Assembly: GCF_032452875.1 (NCBI RefSeq)
Contig: NC_083897.1
Coordinates: 12,940,854 to 13,004,853 of the forward strand
Length of the DNA: 64,000 nt
Direction: 5' to 3'
Origin: Bos javanicus
Lineage: Eukaryota > Chordata > Mammalia > Artiodactyla > Bovidae
The position numbers and the translations under genes were made by a program. Below the pieces are notes generated by a model, which searched no databases, was not told the origin of the DNA, and worked only from the letters and a program-made list of their open reading frames with translations. This document shows, piece after piece, positions 33,991 to 45,289 of the stretch. Within the stretch, counting starts at the first letter, position 1. Each line of letters starts with the position of its first letter.

Positions 33991-34464
33991 AGCTAAATTT
34001 GTGGGCTGAGATTTGAACACACCACCTGAATATGTAGAAGTTGACTACATCCCTGAATTCATCAACTTTATGCGTTCCTTAAATTTAGCTGATAATTGAT
34101 TCTTTGGTGGTGGGGGGTATTACTGAATGAAGTCAACTGACTAAATTATATCATATAGTTGATCAGGAAAACAGAGGTCCTGAAATGGAGCCTCACAGTT
34201 GCACATAATATCAACTTCTAGCTGCATGTAAAAATTAGGCAGGAATTAAATGAGGACCACAATGCCTGCGGATGGTACAATTTTCCACAGGAGAAGCTGT
34301 CTGTCACATTTTAGCTATATATATATGGAGGTGACATCAGATACTTGTATAGTGTAACTGATTTTCTTGCCAGTCAAATATCTGATCTTAGGCATACAGC
34401 AGTATGTAACTTATAGTTCTAAAGACACAGAAGCCCTGAAACATGTGTGCATGTCACATAGCTC
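33991..34464. other. Unassigned stretch
   Basis: I see nothing identifiable here apart from a short (TA)n run near 34314-34325. Confidence 0.3.
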
Positions 34465-34682
34465 AAAATCAAAGCCTCAAACCAATAAGGACCTACTGTA
34501 GGGCACAGGAAACTCTGCTCAATAGTCTGTAATAACCTAAATGGGAAAAGAATTTGAGAAAGAATAGATACATGTATAACTGAATCACTTAGCTGTACAC
34601 CTGAAACTAACATAGCATTGTTAATCAATGATATTCCACTATAAAATAAAAACTAAAAAAAAAAAAAAAAAATCAAAGCCTC
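34465..34682 (+). mobile_element. L1 3' tail with poly-A and 14-bp duplication
   Basis: About 190 bp of L1 3' end (aggacctactgtagggcaca ... gtacacctgaaactaac) plus a poly-A tail, bounded by a perfect aaaatcaaagcctc duplication (34465-34478, 34669-34682). It is an extreme 5' truncation. Confidence 0.92.
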
Positions 34683-35165
34683 CAGATGAAGGCAAATATC
34701 CTCTCCTCCAGATCTTAGCTTATGCAATTCCAGGTATACTTTTAACATACTAACTTCAACAGCAATCATAGGTTTGTCTGTTGATTAGACATACAACTAT
34801 CTGTTCAATGTTTGCCCCCAAACCTCCTCCCAGAACGATTTTGAGGGGCTGCCTCCTGTTGTCACTCTGGCTTTGTCCCTCTTCATGGCTTACCTCAACC
34901 AAACTCTCTCAAGTTTTGTCACCTTCAGTCTGGAAGTGACTCAAGGCAGACCACCCCCAACTTCTGATGAGACTGCCCTACTTTTTCATTTCCTCAATTC
35001 TGAAAAGGCCCCTTTTCCATACATTCCTCTTCTGACCATTTATCAGTCTTCCCCCGACAAAACATCCAACACTTGGCATCGGGATGATTCATAATACTTC
35101 CACCATGGCTTTCAGATGTCTGCCTCTTAACTGTTTTCTGATTGATAAGGTTCAACCTAAGGAGG
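34683..35165. other. Unassigned stretch
   Basis: I see nothing identifiable here. Confidence 0.3.
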
Positions 35166-35390
35166 CAGCACAGTGTAATGATAAAAATCACAAGACTTGA
35201 AGTGCTTACACTCTAAAAGCCTCAAGTTCAAGTCTCTTTCCGCCATTGACTAGCTGGGAACCTTTTGACCGGTCACTTCACAGTTCTCAGGCCTTAGTTT
35301 TCTCATTGACAAATTTGAGGGGTGAACTAGACCATGAGTCTGGAAGCTCAAGATCTGAGTGATGAACTGTGTAGTGCTTCATTTTTTTTA
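35166..35390 (+). mobile_element. MIR SINE
   Basis: The MIR head and core can be followed: ggcagcacagtgtaatgat, then 'tgactagctgggaacctttt', then 'ttagttttctcattgacaaa'. Confidence 0.7.
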
Positions 35391-36499
35391 ATGACTGTAG
35401 AAGGATAACACATGCTCTACTTTCCCAAAACACCCATCACTCTTTAATGCCTTCCACCCATGGGCTTCACCCATGGGCATTTGCATTCAGGAGTGCTTTG
35501 TACCTAATATTCTTCCACTCTGATGGCTCTTCATGCCTTATCATTCCTTCACTCTCCCAAAAGACAGCTCCCAGTCCACAGCAAACTAGGATCTGAACTA
35601 GGTTTTAACAGATGATAGTTAGGACTGCAAATGACTGTCTGGCTATCATTCACAAAGAACTTACCCCATCCGCACTGACTCACAACTCCATTCCATCTGC
35701 CACCTCCTCTAGATCACCAGTCTGTCACTCTACATGGCACAGGCCATCCCAGGACACCTACTACCTCAGAACTCTCTGGAATTCTGAAGCCAGAAACAAC
35801 AGGGAATATCACCCATGTTTCAATCTCTTCAAATAAAAAACCTTTGAAATGTTCACAAAAAGCAGCTCAGCAGGCTTTTCGGATATCAAATCTCTCTTAC
35901 AAAACAACATTTTGATGTGTTAAATGTAAATCAATTGGATGCACATGGATTCAATAGGTCCTAAAATGTGCCCAGGCTTCAAAACGAAGGCAAACATCTT
36001 AGTGCAGCATCTGGGGACATTTGCTAACTGAGAAATATCAGAGGATCAAGTATGTCTTTATAGGCCATAGAATCACAACCGCAGTGAGGCTTCTGGACCC
36101 TATCTGGTCCCATACTTTCGCTGCCTTCTCACTCCAGTGCAGCTCAACAGTAATACCAAGTCACTAACCAGTAATTAAAAGGAGGGTGCTCATGCTATCT
36201 ATGTCCTTGGGGAGACCTAAAGTCCAGTGGCAGAGACTTATAGCCACCTATCAGATAGCCCCATGTTGGATGGCAGACTCTCCTATAGAGCTGGGAAGAC
36301 ATTCTCTTCGATAACAAGTTTCCAATCTAATGGAAAGAAATTCTTGCTCTCAGGAACTCCCTATTCAGCTAGTAAGACAGAAAACAACATCAAGAGCATA
36401 GTCAATAAGGAGATCATATATATTATGCTCCTAAAGCTGGTACTGACAAAGAAAATGTAAACATAATTCAGACTGTCTTGAGATTCATATTCTTTGCTA
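35391..36499. other. Unassigned stretch
   Basis: Possible L2 trace around 35400-35560; otherwise nothing identifiable. Confidence 0.3.
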
Positions 36500-36810
36500 C
36501 TTAAAACAATATAATTTAGGGGTAACAATAACAATACTAGTACTACTACTAATAATGTCTTCCATTTTTCAATGCCCTTATGTGATAGGCAATGAACTAG
36601 GCATTCACCAATGCAATGGACATGAACTTGGGCAAATTCCAGGAGATGGTGAGAGACAGGGAAGCCTGGGGTGCTGCAGTCCATGGGGTTGTGAAGAGTC
36701 GGACAAGACTTGGTGACTGAATAACAACAACAAACATACATTTTCTTGTTTAATCCACCCAATAATGCTATAAGGTAGATTTATTAATAGCACTATTCAG
36801 AAAGTATGGA
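36500..36810 (-). mobile_element. MIR SINE split by a BovB tail
   Basis: MIR-type sequence ('taataatgtcttccattttt') runs to about 36606 and resumes at 36736 ('gtttaatccacccaataatg', 'ctataaggtagat'). The BovB tail sits between. Confidence 0.6.
36607..36735 (+). mobile_element. BovB terminal 130 bp
   Basis: Contains the end of the BovB ORF region (gacagggaagcctggggtgc, ccatggggttgtgaagagtc) and a caacaacaa-rich tail. Confidence 0.85.
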
Positions 36811-37520
36811 AACAATCTCTAATGACAAGCTTATATGCAGTTCATAGACAGTTAGGTTCTTTCTGGCCACATACTCTATTGAGTACTGTATTTTGATTCC
36901 CCTTTCTTCACTGACAAAGCCAGATAAACACCATGTTTGTCCCCTATTCTATATTCCCTTTCCAACAAAAACTTATATTCCTTACTTGGCAGAAAGCCAA
37001 GCCGCAGCAGACTCTAATCACCCTGGGTGTTCAATCCATAGTGGTAACTAAATGACTTTGTCATTCAGGCTTGACTCTGTTAGAGCCATACTTAAGCTGC
37101 ATTGCTGGTGCTCAGGTGTCATATGGAGTTTTACATGAACCGGCACTCTTGATTTTGTGCGTACCTCCCTCCTAGTCTCCACAGCACTGAGGCATGAGTC
37201 CATGGTTGTCTTGGCCAGGAGACAAATCTGGGATAAAGACAACCGTGCTGCACAGTGCTTGGTTTCCCTCCCATCTGACGACTACGGCTTTCTCACTGGT
37301 GTGGCCCATCACTCCTGCATGGTTCCCGCTTCCCTGGGAAAGAGTCCTCGTCAGGAGGCCCACATGCCCCACCAGTTCATCAGCTGTGTCCAACAAACCC
37401 TAATCCCAGTTGATGCTCAAACTGGGTGGGAACAGGGGATGAGCTGGTTTGTGTGTGTAGAAATGGTGTGGGAAGAGAGTCAAGGGCCAAGGACTTAGGT
37501 ACGTAGGGAAAGGGGAAGGT
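36811..37520. other. Unassigned stretch
   Basis: A plus-strand frame of 113 codons (37157-37498) and two antisense frames overlap here. None has a recognisable domain, so no gene is called. Confidence 0.3.
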
Positions 37521-37645
37521 AAAAGTGTTAGTCACTATGTTGTGTCTGACTCTTTGGGACCCCATGAACTGCAGCCCGCTAGGCTCCTTGTCCATGCAAT
37601 GCTTCAGGCAAGAATACTGGAGTGGGCTACCATTTCCTTCTCCAA
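37521..37645 (-). mobile_element. Bov-A unit (truncated SINE)
   Basis: Reverse-strand single Bov-A monomer from the tail (gtgttagtcactatgttgtg) to the 'ccatttccttctcca' end; no tRNA head. Confidence 0.88.
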
Positions 37646-37649
37646 GCTA

Positions 37650-37845
37650 CCACTTACCCTATCTGTGTGACTGTGGACAAGTGTCTTCACTTCTCCATGC
37701 TTCTGTTTTCTACCACCTGTAAAATGGCTAATAACAGTACCCACCTCAGAGCACTGCTTTGATAATTAAATGAATTGAGCAAACAGGAAGCTTGAAACAC
37801 AGCCTGGCAAATGCTTAATAAATGTTGGCTATTGTTATCATAACA
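37650..37845 (+). mobile_element. MIR SINE, 3' half
   Basis: 'gtgtgactgtggacaagtgt', 'cctgtaaaatggctaataac', 'taccctcag'-like sequence and the 'cttaataaatgttggctatt' terminus are in MIR order. Confidence 0.8.
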
Positions 37846-38125
37846 GATGGACAGTGAGTGGCTCAAATTAAAGGCAGGGTAAGTATGGACATCCCAGAGC
37901 CCACTCCCTCACTCGCCACACTTTGAAAATCATTGCTTCACTACAACCTTCCAGCCAGTTCCAGAGCCCCCTCTATAGCATCTGACATCTTAACACTTTC
38001 AAAGATGAGGGCCTCATTACCTTAAAAATATGCTACCATCTCTAATCATCTCAGCCATCAAAGTCTTCTCACAGTGACTCAAAATTTACCACCCAGTATT
38101 GTGGGAGGTGCCACTGATGCAAGAG
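37846..38125. other. Unassigned stretch
   Basis: I see nothing identifiable here. Confidence 0.3.
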
Positions 38126-38290
38126 GCAACTGGATACAGCAGAAAGCAGTTGCCCTGTCATCACATAGACCTAGGAGCCCAACTCTGCAATTTCTTAGCT
38201 GGGTAACTTTGGAGAAGTCACTTAACATCTCTGAGCCTCCGTTCTCTCATCTGGAAAATGAGAATAACATTATCTAAGGCACAGGCTTGC

Positions 38291-38905
38291 TGCTATGGAC
38301 TGAACTGTCTCCCTCTCCCTCAAATTCATATGTTGAAACCATAATTCCCAATGTGACTGCATGGGAGACAGGGTCTTTAGGAGGTAATTAAGGTTAAATG
38401 GGGCTTACCAGCTGGCTCAGTAGTAAAGAATTCACCTCCCAATGCAGGAGACCCAGGTTCCATCCCTGGGTTGGGAAGACCTCCCTGGAGAAAAGAATGG
38501 CAACCCACTTCAGTATTCTTGCTGGAGAACCCCATGGACATTGGAGCCTGGCAGGCTACAGTCTGTGGGGTCGCAAAGAGTCAGGGACAACTGAGCATAT
38601 ACACACACACAAAAGGTGAACGAGGTCATAAAGGTGGCGTCCTAACCTGGTAGGACTGCGGCCTTACAGGAAGAGGAAGAGAGAAAGTCCCCTTCCTCCT
38701 TCCTTCCCTCCATGACCACAGAGTAAGTAAAGGCCAAGTGAGCACACAACGAGAAGGCCACTCACTGCCTCAAGCCAAGAAGAGAGCTCTCACCAGGAAC
38801 TGAATTGTCTGGCGCTTTTGATCTTAGACTTGCCAGCCTCCAAAACTGCGAAAAAATAAATACTATTGTTTAAGTCACCCAGTTATGGCAGTCCTAGCTG
38901 ATACC
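38291..38905 (+). mobile_element. MLT1-type LTR inside MIR, itself split by Bov-tA
   Basis: Starts tgctatggactgaactg, contains 'gacagggtctttaggaggta', and ends with 'ccaaaactgcgaaaaaataa' and the 'atggcagtcctagctgatac' terminus. Its 5-bp flanks (cttgc, tttct) are an eroded duplication. Confidence 0.8.
38390..38622 (+). mobile_element. Bov-tA SINE inside MLT1
   Basis: Head gggcttaccagctggctcag, B-box-like caggttccatccctgg, a Bov-A unit, and a short CA-repeat tail. Flanks aaggttaaatg and aaggtgaacg are an eroded duplication (38390-38400, 38613-38622). Confidence 0.9.
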
Positions 38906-39079
38906 ATTTCTGTGAGGATTAAATGAGGTAATGTGTGTAAAGTGCCTGGCACAAAGGCAACACTCAAGAAGTGGAATTAGTTTTAGTTCTCAGTTCTACT
39001 TTGGCTGGATAATTAAAGGCAGATGGCTTGAAGGACCCACCACAGCGGTTTGCCAGAGGCAGTCAGTACTTGCCTCTTA

Positions 39080-39235
39080 ATTTGGACTCATTACACGTGC
39101 CTGTCTCCATGACGACTGTAAGCTCCCTGAGGGCAGAGAATATGTTTTAGTCCTTTCTGCAGTTTCCTCGCCTATAATAGGGTGGATGCTAGGGGTAAAC
39201 ACCAAGGTGATGAATGGATGAACACACAATCATAC
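39080..39235 (+). mobile_element. L2 3' fragment
   Basis: 'gactgtaagctccctgaggg' and 'cagagaatatgttttagtcc' match the L2 3' end. Confidence 0.6.
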
Positions 39236-40145
39236 CTAATAGTGGGTATTTTGGAAGCCTCCTGGCCAGAGACCTTGACTCACACACAGAAGCCTGAGAA
39301 TGATTTGTTCTTACCTGAGGCTCTTTAACTGACAGCAAGCTTGCTGCCCCTCAGCCACAGAGAACACTGTAGCACTAAGCAGAAAAAAAAAAAGCCAGCC
39401 ACAGTTAACCAGGCTCCTTTAGCAATGGAGCTCACAAGATTCCCACAATATTGATCCCATGTTTGCTAGTTTTCTCAGTTACTGGGACACATAACGTGCT
39501 CCTACTTAGGACACGTCCCCCGTGTCAAAAGTGGCAATTCCCAACGATGAAAAAGGATTGGGTTAGTTCAACGCTAACTTTGCAAGGCAGGTCTCCTCAG
39601 ATTTATCATCTTAATCCATTACTTTACGTGAAATAACTGCAGCTGTTTTTTGTTTTAACAAACCTATCTCAGAGTTGATGGGCAGCATATTAGGAATAAT
39701 TGTACTAAATGATTTTCTAAATCTTTTGGAAGAACGGGAGCCGACCGGGACCCTTATTATTGTTTGTGCATGTGTGTGTTGTTAAATTAGTCTTCTTTGT
39801 GTGAAATGAAGTTTGATTTGGAATGGTAGATAATGAAGTTTGGGCCAGCGGGGCTTAGTAATAGAATGCAAATCCTTTAATAATAAAATGTAGCGCTATA
39901 AGGCAGACACTGCCTCAGACCTCAGAAAAGTTTTCCCTGAACACAAGAGGCAGAAGGGAAGGAGAGAGACAGAGAGAAAACATTAGAGTGAAAACAGCAC
40001 TTTGATATGAGAAAAGCCATCCAGCACCTAGAAAAAGAGAGAGGACCTATGACCTGGACATGAATATTTTTCTCTAACAGCAAGCAGTAGGTTTTCCCAG
40101 AGCCAATGACATTCTTCTGCCCAATTGCCCATGAGATCTATGGCA
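39236..40145. other. Non-repetitive stretch; candidate conserved non-coding DNA
   Basis: No repeat is recognised. 39690-39910 is AT-rich, low in obvious decay and holds several homeodomain/octamer-like words (aatgattttc, gaatgcaaatcc, aataataaaatg). That is suggestive only; conservation cannot be judged from one sequence. Confidence 0.3.
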
Positions 40146-40390
40146 AACCTGGGAGTAGAATAATAATAATATAAATAACAACAGCAACAGCTAGCATTCA
40201 ACAAATGCTTATGATAGAGCAATCACCTTGCAAAAGTTAGTTCATTTAATCCTCAAGTATCCTTGTAAGGCAGGTGTTATTCCCGAGTTAAAGACAGGGA
40301 AACTGAGGCTCAGAAGGGTTATGTGAACCAGTCCAAGGTCCAACAGCTTAGGCACAGAGCCCTGATCTGAACCCACATTTGACAGACTAA
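40146..40390 (-). mobile_element. MIR SINE
   Basis: Well-preserved reverse-strand MIR: 'gggaaactgaggctcagaag', 'gtccaaggtccaacagctta', 'catttaatcctcaagtat'. Confidence 0.85.
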
Positions 40391-41014
40391 AGGGAGGTGG
40401 TCTATTCAACTGCCTCTCACCTTATCTATTGATCAGGATGAGGCCAGTGCATTCTTGTCTTTCTCCAATCCCATCAGGGATTGTATGAACTCTGATCATG
40501 CCCTTTCTTTCTTTGCCTTTAAAAAGAGGCAGCTTCTGCAGTCTGAAATCTGTTTTCATAAGGCTGGGCCCATCCCTTTGAACATTTCTACTAAATGCGC
40601 AGCTCCATGGGTGTGGATTGGGGGTGCTGTGTGGGAGACAGCAGCAGCGGAAGGAGGGAAGATTGGGGTGGGGGTTAAACAAGGCTGTTCAAGGCGGGGT
40701 TGGATGCAGATCTCTGTGGCTAGATGCAGCATGGCATTTCTCTTTCTGTTAGCCAAACTTTCACCCTACAGACTCCAGAAGCCCCTAGGGCCTGCAATCA
40801 GGGAAAGAGGAGGCTGAAATGGTTTTTCAAGCGCCTGATGCCTGCTCCACCGGATGGGAGACTGGGAATCAGGGCAACTCTGAGGCTTCCTTGGAGCCCT
40901 CCCAGGGAAGAGGCTCCCTTTGGAAGAGAGCTTGCCTCACTGTAGGTCGCTCGCTCCCCCTGCAGGCCGATCCTAGGAATGACCTCTGTTTTGAGCTCTG
41001 CGGGTTTGTTCTTT
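40391..41014. other. Unassigned, relatively GC-rich stretch
   Basis: Overlapping open frames on both strands (for example 40455-40817 +) arise from low stop-codon density in GC-rich DNA. No domain, start context or splice structure supports an exon. CpG is sparse. Confidence 0.3.
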
Positions 41015-41300
41015 CCATTGGGAGAGGGTGGGAAGATTTGGGAGAATGACATTGAAACATGTAAAATATCATGTAAGAAACGAGTTGCCAGTCCAGGTTC
41101 GATACACGATACTGGATGCTTGGGGCTAGTGCACTGGGACGACCCAGAGGGATGGTATGGGGAGGGAGGGGGAGGAGGGTTCAGGATGGGGAACACATGT
41201 ATACCTGTGGTGGATTCATTTTGATATTTGGCAAAACTAATACAATTATGTAAAGTTTAAAAATAAAATAAAATTAAAGATAGAAAAAAAAATAAAAAAA
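41015..41300 (+). mobile_element. Young ruminant L1 3' end with A-rich tail
   Basis: Carries 'tgccagtccaggttcgatac', 'gcttggggctagtgcactgg', 'gggaacacatgtatacctgt', 'ggcaaaactaatacaattat' and an aaataaaataaaatt tail, close to the bovine L1 3' end. Confidence 0.88.
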
Positions 41301-41342
41301 GTCAGACATAACTTAGGGACTAAACAGCAGCAACAACAGCAA
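41301..41342 (+). mobile_element. Tail-only Bov-A/Bov-tA fragment fused to the L1 poly-A
   Basis: About 40 bp (gtcagacataacttaggg, then actaaacagcagcaacaaca) equal to the last part of a Bov SINE directly follows the L1 A-tail. Confidence 0.75.
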
Positions 41343-43069
41343 ATTTAATTGGAATATTTAGTCCACTTTTAATATAAATGCTCTTTTGGTTTAAAAAAAA
41401 AAAAAAGAAAGATCAACCTGGGGCTGTCACCCTCCCCCTCCCACTTCTGCCCCCTCTCCTAGGTGGGCGGAAGAAGAAAGAATCATCGAGAAAAGGGCCT
41501 GCCCCCTTCCGCTCATGACCAATTACTCTGAGCCTAAGCAGCAACCCTGTTGGAGGAAGGTTTGATGAACTATTCATCACACTCCTAAATAATTCATTTC
41601 CCTTTGAGATCCAGCAGCCCACAGGAGCTGTAAGGTTTTCTTTAGTTGACACCTTTTGAGAGATGAAAAATAAAGCAAAAGCCCACTTTTAGAGAAACCA
41701 CAGTTGCTTTATATGCCATTTCCTGCATCTCCCTTCTGCTGTTTCAGGGCTCCTCAGCTCTGCCCTAGTCCTCCAGATTGGTCTCCTATTGTGTTCTTTG
41801 CTTTTTGTTATTCAAACAACTCTACTTTGTAGGATCCCCTGTGCAGACCCCTTCTAGCATTATCTCTCTCTCCAGGCTCTTGGGCTTGCAGTGTGTAACA
41901 ACCCAACTGCCTTTCAATTGAGGATAGGCTACAAGATTGCCAAGATTGCCAGGTGGGGGGCAGGGAGTGGATGAGTCAAATGAGCATTTCAGGAGCTCCC
42001 TTTTGTTCTGACTCTGGCTGCCCTGACACAGCTTCACTACTTTCATTCTGCGAACATCTTCCCTCCCACATTCCTTGATTTTCAGCAAAACTTCCAGAGG
42101 GCTCTTCTCTGGGCCAGCCAGGGCCAAACACATGGTATGCAGCTTCTCTGCCTCTATCCCCAGCCACCCACGTACCCCAGAGACCTATTTTATACAAGGG
42201 AAGCAGGCTGCAGGGGATTGTGAGGGTGGGTAATGGCAGGCTGAGACTAATTATCTTCTCTGGTACTGACCCTTGCCTCCTCCTCCTGGTCTTACGGTCC
42301 TGGGGCTCTGACTGTGCCCTGACAACCAAGGTACCTGTCCTCATTTGCCACACTCCAGAGGAGACTGAGCAGAGCAGTTCTGAGCGGGAGCCTGCAGGCC
42401 CCCCAATCCACACTGACCTTTGCCTAGTATCTTTCTTTTTTCTCTTACTGCACTTTTTAGAGAAAACGTAACAGATTTGGAACCAGAGCAGATAACGATT
42501 TAGGATGAAAAATGAAATGGACACATGCCCTGAAATAGTTTAGCCTTCAAACTCACCCTGATTCAACCAAACAGCACCCAAGAAAATTAATACAATTAGA
42601 AATGTTGCTTACTGAATGAGCATACATCCTCAGTGACCAAGGTGAGCAAGCAGAGAGCTTGAGGGATGCCTCCCCTTAAGGAGACAATAAGGAAATCCAG
42701 CTTTCTCAAATGCTTGTCTCAGTGTCCATTGCTCTAGTTTTTTTTTTCAAAAAAGCATTTCAAAGATGCTTATATTCATCAGCAAGATTTCTGTTTAAGA
42801 CCAGGATTGCTTTAGTAAGAAAAGTGGATATAAAAGAAAGTCCATAAAAACTGAAGCACTAAAAGCACCTAACAGCATAGAGTGAGGTAGCCCAGGACAG
42901 AGAGAGGGGCTTGGGCATGCTATGAGCAGATCGAGAAAGCTGCAAACACTGGATGTCCACCAGCACCTCAGTGTTAGAATTACACTCCGTCATCCATGTA
43001 AGACTATAATTTCACAACAGCACAAAGGACAAAACACATTTAACTAGCAAGAGATATCCTGCCAGGTGA
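41343..43069. other. Largely non-repetitive stretch
   Basis: Poly-A at 41393-41406. 41410-41720 reads as ordered, non-repetitive sequence with a homeodomain-like ctaaataattcattt, a possible conserved element. 41820-42530 has antisense frames of 103 and 182 codons overlapping a plus-strand frame, with no recognised domain. No gene called. Confidence 0.3.
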
Positions 43070-43560
43070 CGGGTAATTTTATGCATCAACATGACTGGGC
43101 CACAGGGTGCCCAGATGTTTGGTCAAACAGTATTCTGGGTGTGTCTATGAGGATATATTTGGATGGAATTAATGTGAGACTGAGTAAAGCAGATGGCATG
43201 CACTAATATGAGGCGGCCATGTCTAATCCGGTGAAGGTATACTAAGAAGACAGAACTCCTGTCTGACTGCTTAAGCTAGAGTATTGGTCTATTCCTATCT
43301 TCAGACTTAAACTAAAATATTGACCATTTTGGGGGCTCAGGCCTGCCAGCTTCTGGACTGGAATTTACACCACCATCTCTCCTGGTGCTCAGCCCTTCAG
43401 ACTTGACTTATAAGTATACCATCAGCTCCTGGGTGTCCACCTAGCTACAGAATTTGAACTCCTCAGCCTCTACAATCATGCAAGCCAATTCTTTACAACA
43501 AATATTTTTCTATTATATATACCTCCTGTTGGTTCTCTTTCTCTAGGGAACCTTATCATA
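43070..43560 (+). repeat. Ancient interspersed repeat, family not named
   Basis: A known-looking mammalian repeat order: 'gggtaattttatgcatcaac', 'gtgcccagatgtttggtcaa', 'gcctgccagcttctggactg', 'gttggttctctttctctagg'. I recognise the pattern but cannot name the family reliably. Confidence 0.6.
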
Positions 43561-43639
43561 GTCTCTATGTTATAGATCAGGGCTCTCCACACTGTGATCC
43601 CATCCCCCACATGGAAATATTTTCAGTATGTTCCCCAGT

Positions 43640-43885
43640 AGGTGGATATTTGACACTGAACTACCTGTAATCAAATCTTGACTCTGCCAGTCTTGAGCTC
43701 ATGATGTTAAACAAGTTATTCAACCTCTCTTAACCTCAGTTACCTAATCCAAAACTGGAAATACTAATAATATTATTATAAACATCAGGAGTTACATAAG
43801 TGTCATTATAATGATTACATGAGATTACAAAACTAGAAAATCTTAACAAATGTTAAGTAAATAGAAATAAAAATTTAACATTATA
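43640..43885 (+). mobile_element. MIR SINE
   Basis: Decayed MIR: 'atcttgactctgccagtctt', 'caacctctcttaacctcagt', and the 'taacaaatgttaagtaaat' end. Confidence 0.65.
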
Positions 43886-44103
43886 TTCCCATACGTCTCT
43901 TGACAGACCACTGATCAAACCATGTATAAGCAAAAACTATAAGCTATGGGCCAAATCTGGCCCACTGCTTATTTGTATATAGCCTATAAGCTAAGAATGG
44001 CTTTTATATTTTAAAATGGTTGGAAAACAATCACAAGAAAAATATTTCAGAGGATTGTTTCAAGATGACAAAGTAGAAAGACCATGAGCCAATCTACTCT
44101 CAT

Positions 44104-44210
44104 AGTGTTAGTCACTCAGTTGTATCCGATTATTTGCGACCCCATGAACTGTAGCCCGTCAGGCTCCTCTGCCCATGGAATTCTCCAGGCAAGAATACTG
44201 CCATTTCCAG
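44104..44210 (-). mobile_element. Bov-tA/Bov-A fragment in L1 5' UTR
   Basis: Reverse-strand Bov-A from tail gtgttagtcactcagttgta to 'caagaatactgccatttcc'; the head is missing. Confidence 0.85.
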
Positions 44211-44560
44211 TCTCATAGGCACACCAAAATTATAACTATTTACAGAAAAACTTTTGATGAGAAAGATCTACCAGAAAAGATCTTCTACAACTAAAGATAT
44301 AAAGAAGGAATCACAAGGAGACAGGTAAGAGGGGTGGAGGTACAGTGTAGTCAAGACCCACAACCCTCAGTGGGAAAACCACAAATGTGAGAACGATAAC
44401 AATTGCAGAGGTTCTCCCCAAGGAGTAAGGGGTCTGAAGCCCTCCTCAGGCTCCCCAGCTCAGCAGTCTGGCACCAGGAAGATGATCCCCAGAACATCTG
44501 GCTTTGAAGGCTAGGTCTACTTTCAGGAGACCCAGGAGCTGTGGGAAATAGATTCTACTC

Positions 44561-45228
44561 TTAAAAGTTATGACCAACCTAAACAGCTTATTTGAAGAAG
44601 GAAATGGCAACCCACTCCAGTGTTCTTGCCTAGAGAGTCCTGTGGATGGAGGAGCCTGGTGGGCTGCCGTCTAAGGGGTCGCACAGAGTCGGACATGACT
44701 GAAGCAACTTAGCAGCAGGAGCAGCAGACAGCATATTCAAAAGCAGAGACATTACTTTGCCAACAAAGGTCCGTCTAGTCAAGGCTATGGTTTTTCTAGT
44801 AGTCATGTATGGATGTGAGAATAGGACTATAAAGAAAGCTGAGAGCAGAAGAATTGATGCTTTTGAAGTGTGGTGTTGGAGAAGACTCTTGAGAGTCCCT
44901 TGGACTGCAAGGAGATCCAACCAGTCCATCCTAAAGGAGATCAGTCCTGAGTGTTCGTTGGAAGGACTGATGTTGAAGCTGAAATTCCAATACTTTGGCC
45001 ACCTGATACAAAGAGCTGACTCATTTGAAAAGACCCTGATGCTGGGAAAGATTGAAGGCAGGAGGAGAAGGGGACAGCAGAGGATGAGATGGTTGAATGG
45101 CATCACCAACTGAATGGACATGAGTTTGAATAAGCTCCCGGAGTTGGTGATGGACAGGGAGGCCTGGTGCACTGCACTCCATGGGTTTGCAAAGAGTCGG
45201 ACACAACTGAGCGACTGAACTGAACTTG
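44561..45228 (+). mobile_element. BovB fragment in L1 5' UTR, itself split by a BOV-A unit
   Basis: BovB arms at 44561-44592 and 44728-45228 (ORF open at 44757-45113, with MYGCEN and RRRRGQQRMRWLNG). L1 5' UTR reads on from ctactcttaaa to gggtacacacaaaatatc across it. Confidence 0.93.
44583..44737 (+). mobile_element. Monomeric BOV-A SINE inside the BovB
   Basis: One Bov-A unit with AGC tail (44593-44727), flanked by acagcttatt and acagcatatt (one mismatch). Confidence 0.93.
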
Positions 45229-45289
45229 AAGGGTACACACAAAATATCACACACTCCAAGTCTCAGGCCAGAAGCAGTAATGTTAAATG

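Larger units (their letters stand above)
38126..38975 (+). mobile_element. MIR split by MLT1 LTR
   Basis: MIR arms at 38126-38290 ('gctgggtaactttggagaag', 'atctggaaaatgagaataac') and 38906-38975 ('tgaggattaaatgaggtaat', 'gtgcctggcacaaagg') are consecutive parts of one SINE. Confidence 0.75.

Noticed and set aside
40455..40945. Several overlapping frames of 73-120 codons
   Set aside because: Frames overlap on both strands, lack domains and lie in GC-rich sequence; no exon-like splice structure.
41976..42524. 182-codon minus-strand open frame
   Set aside because: No recognised domain, overlaps another antisense frame and a plus-strand frame, no start or splice context. Chance frame in moderately GC-rich DNA.
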